A DNA stretch of 64,000 bases. Origin: Algirhabdus cladophorae. GTDB taxonomy: Bacteria; Pseudomonadota; Alphaproteobacteria; Rhodobacterales; Rhodobacteraceae. Positions 15,023 to 23,931 of this stretch are shown one piece after another (position 1 is the first letter of the stretch; each line of letters begins with the position of its first letter). Made by a program: the position numbers and the translations under genes. The stretch lies in assembly GCF_044772865.1 (NCBI RefSeq), contig NZ_CP173029.1, forward strand, positions 2,294,001-2,358,000, in the 5' to 3' direction. The notes under the pieces were generated by a model. It saw only the letters and a program-made list of their open reading frames with translations. It did no database searches and had not been told where the DNA came from.

Positions 15023-18000
15023 TCGCGACGACGGATCCCTCGTCACGCGCATGAACCAAGGAACCCAGACCAATTTGAATTGGGTTCAAGATCTTTATGG
15101 CACAGGCAATTCGCAAGGCCACCACCTCATTCCTGTCAACGGTCTGCCCGATAATTTCATCGCGCGCATTGGCGAGATTGCGACCGAAGCTAACATCGCA
15201 TTTGATATCAACGATGCCTCCAACGGGGTCTATTTGCCCACAGAAAACAGCGTGGGTCAGGTCAATGGGCGCTTTGCCGCACAACACCGCGGTCCACATA
15301 ACGGCTACAGCGACTTTGTTTCAGACAGCCTTGAAAAGATCATTCAAGAGTACGACGACAGTATAGCTGAAATTGGCAAACCCGCTGCAGCGGCAAAGGT
15401 TTTCTCGGATGTTGATAACCTCAAGGCGTTTTTGGCCGACGGTTTGATCACTGATAACCCACGCAAACTACTGTTTATCCTCAACAATAACGACACGTTG
15501 CTACAGCAACAGATCGATGGCACGCGCTACAGTAACATCGATGCCGAAGAATTCACACGGACGCAAACAGCAGATATCGTCAACAAGTTGGACTATACCA
15601 ACAAGCCGATCATCACAGTTCCCGACAATGCCCCCTACCGTCTGGAAATCACTCAGATCGATGGGCCAAAGGTCACGGTTGAGAACTTTAAACTGGGCTT
15701 GACCGCACGCTTTTTGACCAAAATTCAGGACGTCAACGTGCCCGATGGCGCAGGTGGAACATCCGTCCTCATCCTTGCCGCAACCTTGGGATTGATGATC
15801 CCAAGCACGGCCAAAGCCGCACAAGACGCAGGCTACGATACGTCCTTCTCAGGCATTCAGGACTGGGTGGAAAATTCCAACTTGGCCAGCCTGTTCGAGA
15901 ACTTTGACTTCTCGGGCATAGCCCAGTCTTTGGCGATTGAAGCTGCCGTGGAAGTTGTCGCACGTCTGATCGGCGGTCCGATTTCCATCGCGTACAATAT
16001 CTACGACATTGTTCAAAACTGGTCAGCCCTGCGCGGCGCGGTCGATTTCTCGGCCGAGATTTATGGCACGGACAGTGTGATCGGTCAGATCGATGGCACG
16101 CTTGACCGCCTTGAGGCGCGGTTCAGCAGCTGGTTCGGCAATGAGTTCGAGGCCAGACCGCGCGAAGAACTCACCTTGGATGAAATTCAACGTATTGAAT
16201 TAATTGATGAATTGGTCGCGGACGGTCGTATTGACCTGATCCCATCTGATGATCTTCAGGAAATCCTGTCGCTGCAGGGGATCAACCCGACCACACCATT
16301 CGACCAACTTTCGGCATCCCAGCGCAGCGAAGCGGTTCTTGCCTATTTCAACACTCGTGATGAGGATGACATCAGCGCCGATGCACGCGATTTGATCGAG
16401 GCCACACTGGCTGAAAATTGCTTTGTCGCTGGCACCCAAATCGAGATGTTTGATGGAACAAGCAAGCCCATCGAAGACATCCAAATCGGCGATAGTGTTG
16501 CCAGTTTTGATGAGGCAGGTGCCCGTGTTCCTGGCTATGTCGACAAACTCTTTAGCAACGTCACTGACGCGCTTATCCGTCTGGAAATGGCAGGTGGCGA
16601 AAGCCTGATTGTGACCCCCGGCCACCGGTTTATGACGGCCTCGGGTGATTACCTTGAGTTGGAAAAAATCCTGCGGCTTCATGGTGATAGTGCTGTTTTG
16701 GTCAACGCCCAAGGCGACCTTGTGTCCGCCACGGCCGAGCGCCTCGAGTTTACAACGCAAACGGCACATCTGTTTGAAACGGCCGAGCGTGGTGCGATTG
16801 TTGTGGACGGAAACACATTGACCAAACCGGCCACTGAATTGGGGTGGAAGACCTATAACTTTGAGGTCGCACAGGTGCACAACTATGTTGCGGGCTCCAT
16901 TCGGGTGCACAACGACTCGATCCTGACGCAGCTGGCCTTTGGCGATGAGTTGCTTTCCGTCAATGCAGACCTGACCACCGCTGCGATTTTGCGGGATATG
17001 AATGACGATGGCGTTGCGGATTTTGTGATCCTTGATGGCTATCGTGATCCCCTTTCGGGCAGTTTCAACACGCAGGTACAACGCGTGCTCACCAAGGTCT
17101 GGAACCCTGCGGACGGTGATCTGTCCACGCTCTTTGCGGACGAGTTTGGCGCAAGCTACGTGGATGCACAGGCCGTGCGTGACAATGTCTTTGATCCCGG
17201 AAATGGAAGCAATTGGGGCGACTTTGGCGCCAACGGCCTTCCCGTTGATGATATCGAAGAGATGTTCTGGGACGACATTGCCAATTCCAGTCTTAGCGGC
17301 ACAGATCGTGCAGAAATTGACGCGCTCTACTCTGTGACGCCTATCTTGAACGGGACTGTAGTCACGCCACCTAATCTTGATAACATCACCGATGAAGTGT
17401 CTTTGTTGTTGGAATTTGCGGCACTGACTGACGCGTTCAACGCCCTTGGCCCCGTCCCTGTGACATACAATCTGAGCAATGGGGATGCTGTTGAACCGCC
17501 CTTCCAACCGTCCAGTAGTGCAGCCACAATTGCGTTCCTTTTGGGGGCTGATCTCAGTTATGAGCTTGTTGAGGCACAAACAATCGACGGTCCTTTTGGC
17601 CCGATCGAAGTCCTCCCTGCGGTGACCCTCGGTAGCTTCCTCGCAACTGCTGTGGACGATCAAAGTCAGTTCGATGTTGTCTTTGGCAACGGGATCACAC
17701 CTGCGGATGTGAGCCAAGCCCAAGATGGCGATAACTTGGTTCTGACCATCGACACCGGAAACGGTGCCCCCGGAACACTGACGCTGGAAGGGGTTTACGC
17801 CGATGGCAACACCGACGAGCTTGCCTCCGTCGTCTATGCAGATGGTACCACGCAAGTCCTCAGCGATATCCCTGTCACACTCACTGGTGACGGGATCGTT
17901 TCAGGTACGGATGCAAATGACACCATCGATGCCGCTTACACTGACGTAGATGGCGATGTGGTCAGTGACGGCGACGATAGCCTTGTGGCAGGTCTTGGGG

Positions 18001-19157
18001 ACGATACCATGGCCGCCGGTGCAGGTAACGACATCTATAACGGTGGTGACGGCACAGATACTGTGCTTCTTGACGGGGCAAACACGGCTTTTGTTTATGC
18101 CCATGACGGCACTGCTCTGACAGTGACGGACAGTGATCCTGCAACCGGGGTCGATGAAGGCACTGACACGCTTATCGATGTGGAAAATCTGACCTTCTCG
18201 AATGGTTTCACAGCGACCATTGCCGTGTCAGACCGGACAACGATCAACACGCAATCCGACGCCGGTCTTCTTGTATCGCAAATGGTTCTGGATAGCTCAG
18301 GGACATTTGCATGGTCTGACTACACGACCACATATGGGCCAGATGGCACCACCCGCACCGACACCATCGTTAATTACGATGATGGGCGCATTGCGGATCG
18401 CGATTATGATGCAGCCGGTGTGCGCACGTCCCAAACAGTGACAGACGTCGAAAACGCCTACGCGTGGTCAGACTATACGACCACTTACGGGCCTGATGGG
18501 ACAACTCGCACTGACACAGTCGTCAATTACGACGACGGTCGTGTTCAGGATCGCGACTACGACGCGGCTGGTGTGCGCACGACGCAGACGTTAACGGATG
18601 TTGAAAATGCCTATGCTTGGTCGGACTACACCACAACCTATGGCCCAGATGGCACCACGCGCACCGACACAATCGTCAATTACGACGACGGTCGTGTTCA
18701 GGATCGCGACTATGACGCCGCTGGTGTGCGCACCTCGCAGACGGTCACAGATGTTGAAAATGCCTATGCTTGGTCGGACTACACCACAACCTATGGCCCA
18801 GACGGCACCACGCGCACCGATACAATCGTTATCTACGACGATGGCCGCGTTCAGGATCGCGACTATGACGCCGCTGGTGTGCGCACCTCGCAAACAGTGA
18901 CCGACGTGGAAGACGCTTTTGCGTTTACTGACTACACGACCACATTTGCAGCAGACGGCACCACGCGTACCGATGTGATCATCAACTACGATGATGGTCG
19001 GGTATTGGATCGGGACTTTGACGCGGAGGGTCTTAGGACATCGCAGACCATGACCGATGTAGAGGATGCCTATTCCTGGGCCAGCTACACACAGACCTTT
19101 GATGCGCAGGGCAATTTGATCGAGACGGTCTATGTAGATGACACGCCGATTGGCTAA
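15003..19157 (+). CDS. Large AHH-nuclease / Hint / RTX repeat protein, putative secreted toxin
   Basis: A 1384-residue acidic protein read as: an AHH-type nuclease motif at 39-117 (GHHLIPV with His40-His41, NGVYLP at 74-79, QHRGPHNGYSDF at 94-105); a region of unknown function with a hydrophobic stretch at 253-266 and another at 310-330; a Hint/intein-like domain at 473-637 (CFVAGTQIEMFDG, TPGHRF with His541, terminal VHN); unknown 638-960; an RTX-like Gly/Asp-rich calcium-binding patch at about 963-1023 (GLGDDTMAAGAGND, GGDGTD); and six tandem repeats of 51 residues from 1102 to the end. There is no N-terminal signal, so type I secretion is plausible. A strong terminator follows. Function as a toxin is inferred from domains and the linked Imm11-like gene. 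Confidence 0.7.
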   Translation: MPTVNLDRDDGSLVTRMNQGTQTNLNWVQDLYGTGNSQGHHLIPVNGLPDNFIARIGEIATEANIAFDINDASNGVYLPTENSVGQVNGRFAAQHRGPHNGYSDFVSDSLEKIIQEYDDSIAEIGKPAAAAKVFSDVDNLKAFLADGLITDNPRKLLFILNNNDTLLQQQIDGTRYSNIDAEEFTRTQTADIVNKLDYTNKPIITVPDNAPYRLEITQIDGPKVTVENFKLGLTARFLTKIQDVNVPDGAGGTSVLILAATLGLMIPSTAKAAQDAGYDTSFSGIQDWVENSNLASLFENFDFSGIAQSLAIEAAVEVVARLIGGPISIAYNIYDIVQNWSALRGAVDFSAEIYGTDSVIGQIDGTLDRLEARFSSWFGNEFEARPREELTLDEIQRIELIDELVADGRIDLIPSDDLQEILSLQGINPTTPFDQLSASQRSEAVLAYFNTRDEDDISADARDLIEATLAENCFVAGTQIEMFDGTSKPIEDIQIGDSVASFDEAGARVPGYVDKLFSNVTDALIRLEMAGGESLIVTPGHRFMTASGDYLELEKILRLHGDSAVLVNAQGDLVSATAERLEFTTQTAHLFETAERGAIVVDGNTLTKPATELGWKTYNFEVAQVHNYVAGSIRVHNDSILTQLAFGDELLSVNADLTTAAILRDMNDDGVADFVILDGYRDPLSGSFNTQVQRVLTKVWNPADGDLSTLFADEFGASYVDAQAVRDNVFDPGNGSNWGDFGANGLPVDDIEEMFWDDIANSSLSGTDRAEIDALYSVTPILNGTVVTPPNLDNITDEVSLLLEFAALTDAFNALGPVPVTYNLSNGDAVEPPFQPSSSAATIAFLLGADLSYELVEAQTIDGPFGPIEVLPAVTLGSFLATAVDDQSQFDVVFGNGITPADVSQAQDGDNLVLTIDTGNGAPGTLTLEGVYADGNTDELASVVYADGTTQVLSDIPVTLTGDGIVSGTDANDTIDAAYTDVDGDVVSDGDDSLVAGLGDDTMAAGAGNDIYNGGDGTDTVLLDGANTAFVYAHDGTALTVTDSDPATGVDEGTDTLIDVENLTFSNGFTATIAVSDRTTINTQSDAGLLVSQMVLDSSGTFAWSDYTTTYGPDGTTRTDTIVNYDDGRIADRDYDAAGVRTSQTVTDVENAYAWSDYTTTYGPDGTTRTDTVVNYDDGRVQDRDYDAAGVRTTQTLTDVENAYAWSDYTTTYGPDGTTRTDTIVNYDDGRVQDRDYDAAGVRTSQTVTDVENAYAWSDYTTTYGPDGTTRTDTIVIYDDGRVQDRDYDAAGVRTSQTVTDVEDAFAFTDYTTTFAADGTTRTDVIINYDDGRVLDRDFDAEGLRTSQTMTDVEDAYSWASYTQTFDAQGNLIETVYVDDTPIG
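15114..15353 (+). other. AHH nuclease-like domain (region of the large protein)
   Basis: Residues 38-117 have the order expected of the AHH/HNH-like toxin nuclease family: paired His40-His41 followed by Pro44, then NGVYLP, then His95 and His99 ahead of a YSDFV helix. In known toxins this domain is usually C-terminal. Confidence 0.6.
16419..16913 (+). other. Hint (bacterial intein-like) domain region
   Basis: Residues 473-637 run from Cys473 (the N-terminal nucleophile) through Thr538-Pro-Gly-His541 (block B) to His636-Asn637. The residue after the final Asn is Asp, not Cys/Ser/Thr, which favours cleavage over splicing. Confidence 0.8.
18306..19157 (+). repeat. Six tandem 153-bp coding repeats (51 residues each)
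   Basis: The unit begins near YAWSDYTTTYGPDGTTRTD and contains NYDDGR, DRDYDAAGVRT and TVTDVE. Copies start at residues 1102, 1153, 1204, 1255, 1306 and 1357. The third and fourth are nearly identical in DNA, the fifth is diverged and the sixth is partial. The pattern suggests recent expansion by unequal recombination. Confidence 0.9.
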
Positions 19158-19174
19158 GATGTCATTCTAAAGAA

Positions 19175-19208
19175 AAGGCGCGCCGCAACGATTGTGGCGC
19201 GCCTTTTT
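19175..19208 (+). terminator. Strong intrinsic terminator after the toxin-like gene
   Basis: A 10-bp perfect stem AAGGCGCGCC / GGCGCGCCTT (19175-19184 with 19196-19205), an 11-nt loop, and T residues at 19204-19208. It lies 17 nt after the stop codon. Confidence 0.88.
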
Positions 19209-19267
19209 GTTTTTGCAGTCCAGATGATCCGTCTTCCGATCCGGCCTGCTCCGCCTCAGTGACTTTG

Positions 19268-20839
19268 TCACGCGCGGTAGGCAGGCAATGGGGATCGATC
19301 CTGAAGCCAGATTATACGACGTAGCATTAATTCAGTGAGCTCACGCCGCGCAGTCTGTCCGGCGGGTTTGTCATACAGGTTTTCGATCTCACCGGGATCT
19401 GACGTTAAATGATAAAGCTCATGCCACTCTTCGCCCTCGCGCAAGGACATGCGATATTGATCTGTCACAATGGTTCTGACCCGTTGCGGGCGATCAAAAC
19501 CAGTCATCGTACGCTGACTGTCCTCTTCAATGATCACAGCTTCTGGCGGCTCGGTTGAATGCAGGTCCCGCCCCTGAATACCGTTATAAGGCTGGACTCC
19601 AGCCCGGGCCAAAATCGTCGCCGCAATATCGATGGAGGAACCCAAGCCCTGCTCGACTTGCCCACCTGTTGGCGATGTCGGGTCGTGCCAGATAAACGGC
19701 ACGCGGGTGATGCCTTGATAGTGTAACAGCAGTTTCAGCATCAGCCCATGATCACCCATGTAGTCGCCGTGATCGGATGTGAAAATCACGATGGTGTCTT
19801 CGGCAAGGCCCAGATCCTCTAATCGTTTTAAAACCCTCCCAATGGCATCGTCGATCATCGTGATCATGCCGTAGGTCAGCGCAATGATTGATCGGGCCTC
19901 GTCTTGGGTTACCGCAAATGGGTTTTGATTGTCGCGGGGATCGGTGCCGTTTTCCATCGCGTCTTGCATCGCTTTGATCGGGGGCAAGTGGCCTTTCCCA
20001 AACGTCTCGGGCAGCTCGATTTCTTGAGGATCATACATATTCCAGTAACGACCGGGTGGTGTGAACGGATGGTGAGGGTCGGGAAAGGACATCTGTAGAA
20101 AAAACGGGGCGTCCTCTCCTGCACGCTCGGCCAGCCAAGCTTCACTGCGATCCGCAATCCAATTTGTTGAATAAAGATCCTCCGGAACCGCCGTACGCCA
20201 AGCCTGCGGCGCATTAATGCGCTCGTCAGGCAAAGCATTGTCGGGACCAACCAACTGATCAAAGTCCGCCCGTTGTCCGCGCGCCCACAAAGCGTAATCT
20301 CCCGATGCTTGGTCTGCGTGATCTGCGGCGATCTCAACATGGTCAAACCCATAGAAATCCCCATCAATTCGGTCAGCCAGTGGCCGGTCCCATTTTGGCA
20401 GGACCTCAAGGTCGTATTCGGGCGTCTGACGGTTGTTCTTTTTTGCGTCTCGAAGGTGCGGGCTGGGGGTGTGCAGCCCCTCTGCAGGCTCAAACTGATT
20501 GGTCGCGGGCAGACCCGTGAAACTCTGCAAATGGGACTTGCCGATCAGTCCTGTGCGATAGCCCGCATCCCGCAGCAATTCGACAAAGGTTGTGTGATCC
20601 TTAGACAAAGGAATGCCGTTGTGCCGCGCGCCGTGGGCCGAACTCATGCGCCCCGTCATAATCGAGGCACGGTTTGGCATGCAAATGGGATTGGCCACAT
20701 AGAACCTATCCCAGCGCGTCCCCTTGGCTGCAATCGCATCGATGTTTGGGGTCTTAACCGTTTTATTCCCGGCACATCCCAAATGATCAGCGCGGTGCTG
20801 GTCGGTTATAATGAACAGAAAGTTTGGGCGATTGGTCAT
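19268..20839 (-). CDS. Formylglycine-type sulfatase or phosphonate monoesterase-like hydrolase
   Basis: A 523-residue enzyme of the alkaline-phosphatase superfamily. The formylglycine site is C53-M-P-N-R57 followed by ASIMTG, Asp13 (ITDQHR) is a metal ligand, and TSDHGDYMGDHGL provides further ligands. No signal peptide, so it acts in the cytoplasm. Its ATG overlaps the stop of the TRAP permease (ATGA), implying that the transported compound is its substrate, perhaps a sulfate ester. Arylsulfatase, choline-sulfatase-like and phosphonate monoesterase members are hard to separate by eye. Confidence 0.85.
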   Translation of the reverse strand: MTNRPNFLFIITDQHRADHLGCAGNKTVKTPNIDAIAAKGTRWDRFYVANPICMPNRASIMTGRMSSAHGARHNGIPLSKDHTTFVELLRDAGYRTGLIGKSHLQSFTGLPATNQFEPAEGLHTPSPHLRDAKKNNRQTPEYDLEVLPKWDRPLADRIDGDFYGFDHVEIAADHADQASGDYALWARGQRADFDQLVGPDNALPDERINAPQAWRTAVPEDLYSTNWIADRSEAWLAERAGEDAPFFLQMSFPDPHHPFTPPGRYWNMYDPQEIELPETFGKGHLPPIKAMQDAMENGTDPRDNQNPFAVTQDEARSIIALTYGMITMIDDAIGRVLKRLEDLGLAEDTIVIFTSDHGDYMGDHGLMLKLLLHYQGITRVPFIWHDPTSPTGGQVEQGLGSSIDIAATILARAGVQPYNGIQGRDLHSTEPPEAVIIEEDSQRTMTGFDRPQRVRTIVTDQYRMSLREGEEWHELYHLTSDPGEIENLYDKPAGQTARRELTELMLRRIIWLQDRSPLPAYRA

Positions 20840-22767
20840 GGTTGTGCGCCCAGACTTTGGGATCGGTTGCGCGCAATTCGAACATCCCACGCGATTAGGC
20901 CCACGCCGACCAAAATTGCGGGCACATGGATCAACGGATCTGGCACCAGCATCGTAAAGGCCACAACAAACCTGGCAGCGATCTCGGGAATCGTCAGTTT
21001 GCGGCGGTCATATGCGGACAACGCAGATGAAAAGAGCCAAATACAAAAGCACGTTCTGGCAACGATCCAAATAAACGGTAGCAAGCTGAATTCCTCGATA
21101 ATCAGAATGGTTGGATAAAAGGCAAAGACAAACGGAATGATGAACTTTGCCATGCCCAGCCGAAACGACATAAAGGCTGTCATCAGCGGGTTTGCCCCCG
21201 CGATTGGCGCCGCTGCGTAGGCCGCAATCGCCACGGGCGGTGTGAGGGAAGACGCCACACCGTAATAGAACACGAACATATGTGCCGTCAGCATCGAGAC
21301 ACCCAGAGCTTGGATCGCGGGGCCCATCACCAGAATAATGATCAGATAGGCCGGCAGTGTTGGCATACCCATGCCCAAAACCAGTGCCCCGATCATTGCG
21401 ACCAATAGGGCAGAAAACAGGCTCTCGCCCCTGATCTCGGCAATCACATTGGCCAGCTTCAGCCCCAGCCCGGTTGAATCCAGCGATCCCACCAGAATGC
21501 CAATCGCTGCAATGGCGATCAGCAGTGAGGCCCCAGATTGCGCGCCCTTCAAGAAGGATCGCCAAATCCGAAGCGGATCGGCGCGCACATCAGGATTGAT
21601 GACAGACAAAACCAATAGGACAACAACTGCATAGAACCCCGCCGCAGATGTGGAAAACCCAGCGATCAACGAACCGACTATTGTGATGATCGGCCCCAGA
21701 AAGAGAACCGAATTGATCAGATCAACTTTGGTGATCCGGTCATCCACGGACATGGGTTGGACTTCGATCCCCTGCCTGCGGGATTCTACAGTGACGGCAG
21801 CAAACAGGCTGAAATAGTAAAACAGTGCCGGAATTAGGGCGGCCACGATGATGTTCAGATAGCCAACGCCTGTTAGGTCGGCCATGACCAAAGCGGCCGC
21901 TCCCATTATGGGCGGCATAATCTGACCACCTGATGAGGCAGTCGCCTCTATGCCTGCTGCGAACGTCGGCGAAAACCCACGTTTCTTGATCATCGGTATC
22001 GTGAAGGTGCCTGTCCCCACAATGTTAGCAACCGTGGACCCTGACATGGTTCCGAACATAGACGAGGCCAGAATAGCCGCGTGGGCAGGCCCGCCGCGTG
22101 TCCGGCGCGTGGCAAGGAAAGCGAACTTCAACAATGTGTCGCCCGCGCCTGTTCCCTCCAACAAAACACCGAAGACAATAAAGATAAAGACCGTGGACAG
22201 AACGATATTGGTGATCGAGCCAAAGACACCCTTGTTGGTGTTGTACCAAAGCGCCTCGGCGACCTCCTTTAGGGAAAAGCCAGTGTGCGCCATGATGCCT
22301 GGCAGATCTTGACCATAGAGTAGATAAAGCACCCCAAAGGCGCCGACGCCAAACAGGCCCCACCCCCACAGCCTGCGGCACAGCTCGAGAAACACGATCA
22401 ATCCCGCCAAAGCTGGCCACGCATCAGCTTGGGTCACGTCATAGAGAGCGGTTTCCATCTGGGATTGAACAAAGAAAAACGCCCATATGGCCCACAAACC
22501 GGCGCATAACATCACCACGTCCATCACCAGATGCGCAGTCGCCATTGGGCCCGTTGGGGCACCTTTTGCAGTTCGACGGCTCCGCGAGGCCGCAATCCCC
22601 ACAACCAACGCCAAGGCAAAGCCCGCCGCCCGGTGGAATTTGGGCTCTACAAGGCCAATACCCGAGCTGTAAAGCGCGATCGCTCCAAGCGCAAAACACG
22701 CAAGCGTAGACACGAGCAGATAAAGCCTGTCTAGGCCGCTGGGCGAAGTGGTCGTCGCTGCGGTCAT
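20836..22767 (-). CDS. Fused TRAP transporter permease (4TM-12TM), TAXI type
   Basis: A 643-residue integral membrane protein. The first third carries the small DctQ-like part, and the rest the DctM-like part with characteristic stretches such as GSTVANIVGTGTFTIP, ASSGGQIMPPIMGAAAL and GMGMPTLPAY. The fused form is typical of TAXI-family TRAP systems. It lies 69 nt after the binding-protein gene and overlaps the sulfatase by 4 nt. The substrate cannot be read from sequence. Confidence 0.92.
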   Translation of the reverse strand: MTAATTTSPSGLDRLYLLVSTLACFALGAIALYSSGIGLVEPKFHRAAGFALALVVGIAASRSRRTAKGAPTGPMATAHLVMDVVMLCAGLWAIWAFFFVQSQMETALYDVTQADAWPALAGLIVFLELCRRLWGWGLFGVGAFGVLYLLYGQDLPGIMAHTGFSLKEVAEALWYNTNKGVFGSITNIVLSTVFIFIVFGVLLEGTGAGDTLLKFAFLATRRTRGGPAHAAILASSMFGTMSGSTVANIVGTGTFTIPMIKKRGFSPTFAAGIEATASSGGQIMPPIMGAAALVMADLTGVGYLNIIVAALIPALFYYFSLFAAVTVESRRQGIEVQPMSVDDRITKVDLINSVLFLGPIITIVGSLIAGFSTSAAGFYAVVVLLVLSVINPDVRADPLRIWRSFLKGAQSGASLLIAIAAIGILVGSLDSTGLGLKLANVIAEIRGESLFSALLVAMIGALVLGMGMPTLPAYLIIILVMGPAIQALGVSMLTAHMFVFYYGVASSLTPPVAIAAYAAAPIAGANPLMTAFMSFRLGMAKFIIPFVFAFYPTILIIEEFSLLPFIWIVARTCFCIWLFSSALSAYDRRKLTIPEIAARFVVAFTMLVPDPLIHVPAILVGVGLIAWDVRIARNRSQSLGAQP

Positions 22768-22836
22768 CTCAACAGTCCTGTTCAGAGTTTAAAAATAGCG
22801 GAGGACCACAAACGCAGCCCTCCAGCGGGTCAAGAT

Positions 22837-23844
22837 TTAGGGGCGCAGGCCTTCCGGGATCACGATACCAGCTTCGTCATAGTACTTGGCTGCACCAGGA
22901 TGAACCGGCACGTTCACGGATGTGAACGCAGTTTCTGCAGTGACTTCTTTCAGGAAGAAGGCCGTTGCATGAACGTCATCGAGGTTTTCCCAGAACGCTT
23001 TGGTAGCATTATAGACGACGTCGTCAGCCACGCCTGAATGGGTGCCAACAAACTGCGTGAAGCCTAGCGCGGTGATTTGACCGTCCGTCAGTTGGCCTTT
23101 GTAGACGTCGCCGTCAAACTGAAGCATCCCGCGACCCGGGCGTCCAAACAGCGCTTGCATCGCCTCAGAGCCTACGACCTCGGTAGGGATAGACAGCACG
23201 CGGAATTCACCAGAAAGTCCAAACTGTTCGATCTTGGACGAGCCGATTTCAGCCGGACGCACCATCATATCGATTTTGTTATCTGCAAGGGCCGCATAGC
23301 CTTCGCCCCAACTTAGGCGCACTGCTTTGTAGTCCTTGCCTGCCTCATAGCCTGTGATGATTTTGATCAACGCCTCAGACGTGGCAGAGGCTGACCCAGC
23401 GGGCGGGCCGGTAAAGACTGTTTTGCCCTTTAGATCCTCCCAGGTTTCGATGCCCGAGCCTGCCAATGTTACCGGATGATAGGCCCCCGCCTTGAAACCG
23501 AGGATCGAACGCAATTCGCCTGCGGCTGCTGGCGCATCTTCTACCTTTTCGTACATGCGCTTCTGGCCCTTCATCAGGTTCACCAGCGAAGGCACAGTTG
23601 AGAAAAAGTCGATCTCTTGCCGCCCGCCCTTCAACATGGATTTGGTCAATGTTTGACCTGCATTAACCTGAATTTCGACGCCAGCCTTTCCAGCCTGATT
23701 GGCAAAAGTCACAAACATAGTGTGAACCGGATCACCAACACCGGCTGTCTCGCCTTTAAAGATATCGGCCACAGCCATTGCAGGTGCAAGAGCCGTTGTG
23801 GCCAAAACCACAGCCGCAGCTGCGACGTGCTTAAACATAAACAT
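22837..23844 (-). CDS. TAXI-family TRAP substrate-binding protein
   Basis: A 335-residue periplasmic protein with a signal peptide (cleavage near residue 27, AVA-D). Family features include the TAGVGDPVHT opening and the GPPAGSASA ligand-loop segment near 145-153. It begins the operon and follows a strong ribosome site GGGAGGAAA. TAXI proteins bind small organic acids; the coupled sulfatase hints at a sulfated or phosphonylated ligand, which is inference. Confidence 0.92.
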   Translation of the reverse strand: MFMFKHVAAAAVVLATTALAPAMAVADIFKGETAGVGDPVHTMFVTFANQAGKAGVEIQVNAGQTLTKSMLKGGRQEIDFFSTVPSLVNLMKGQKRMYEKVEDAPAAAGELRSILGFKAGAYHPVTLAGSGIETWEDLKGKTVFTGPPAGSASATSEALIKIITGYEAGKDYKAVRLSWGEGYAALADNKIDMMVRPAEIGSSKIEQFGLSGEFRVLSIPTEVVGSEAMQALFGRPGRGMLQFDGDVYKGQLTDGQITALGFTQFVGTHSGVADDVVYNATKAFWENLDDVHATAFFLKEVTAETAFTSVNVPVHPGAAKYYDEAGIVIPEGLRP

Positions 23845-23931
23845 GATTTCCTCCCTGAATTCCGAGTAAGCCTAGCAGAGAAGTTTCATTTGATATAATC
23901 AAACATTCGATAACTCACATAAAGAATTGCT

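Noticed and set aside
16200..17855. A 551-codon open frame on the minus strand inside the toxin-like gene
   Set aside because: It is antisense to a gene with clear domains, has no ribosome site, and its translation is rich in His, Arg and Cys with no family feature. Typical shadow of a high-GC3 gene.
18306..19157. Regular 153-bp repeats considered as CRISPR
   Set aside because: Repeats are in frame, contiguous without spacers, and encode a 51-residue protein unit.
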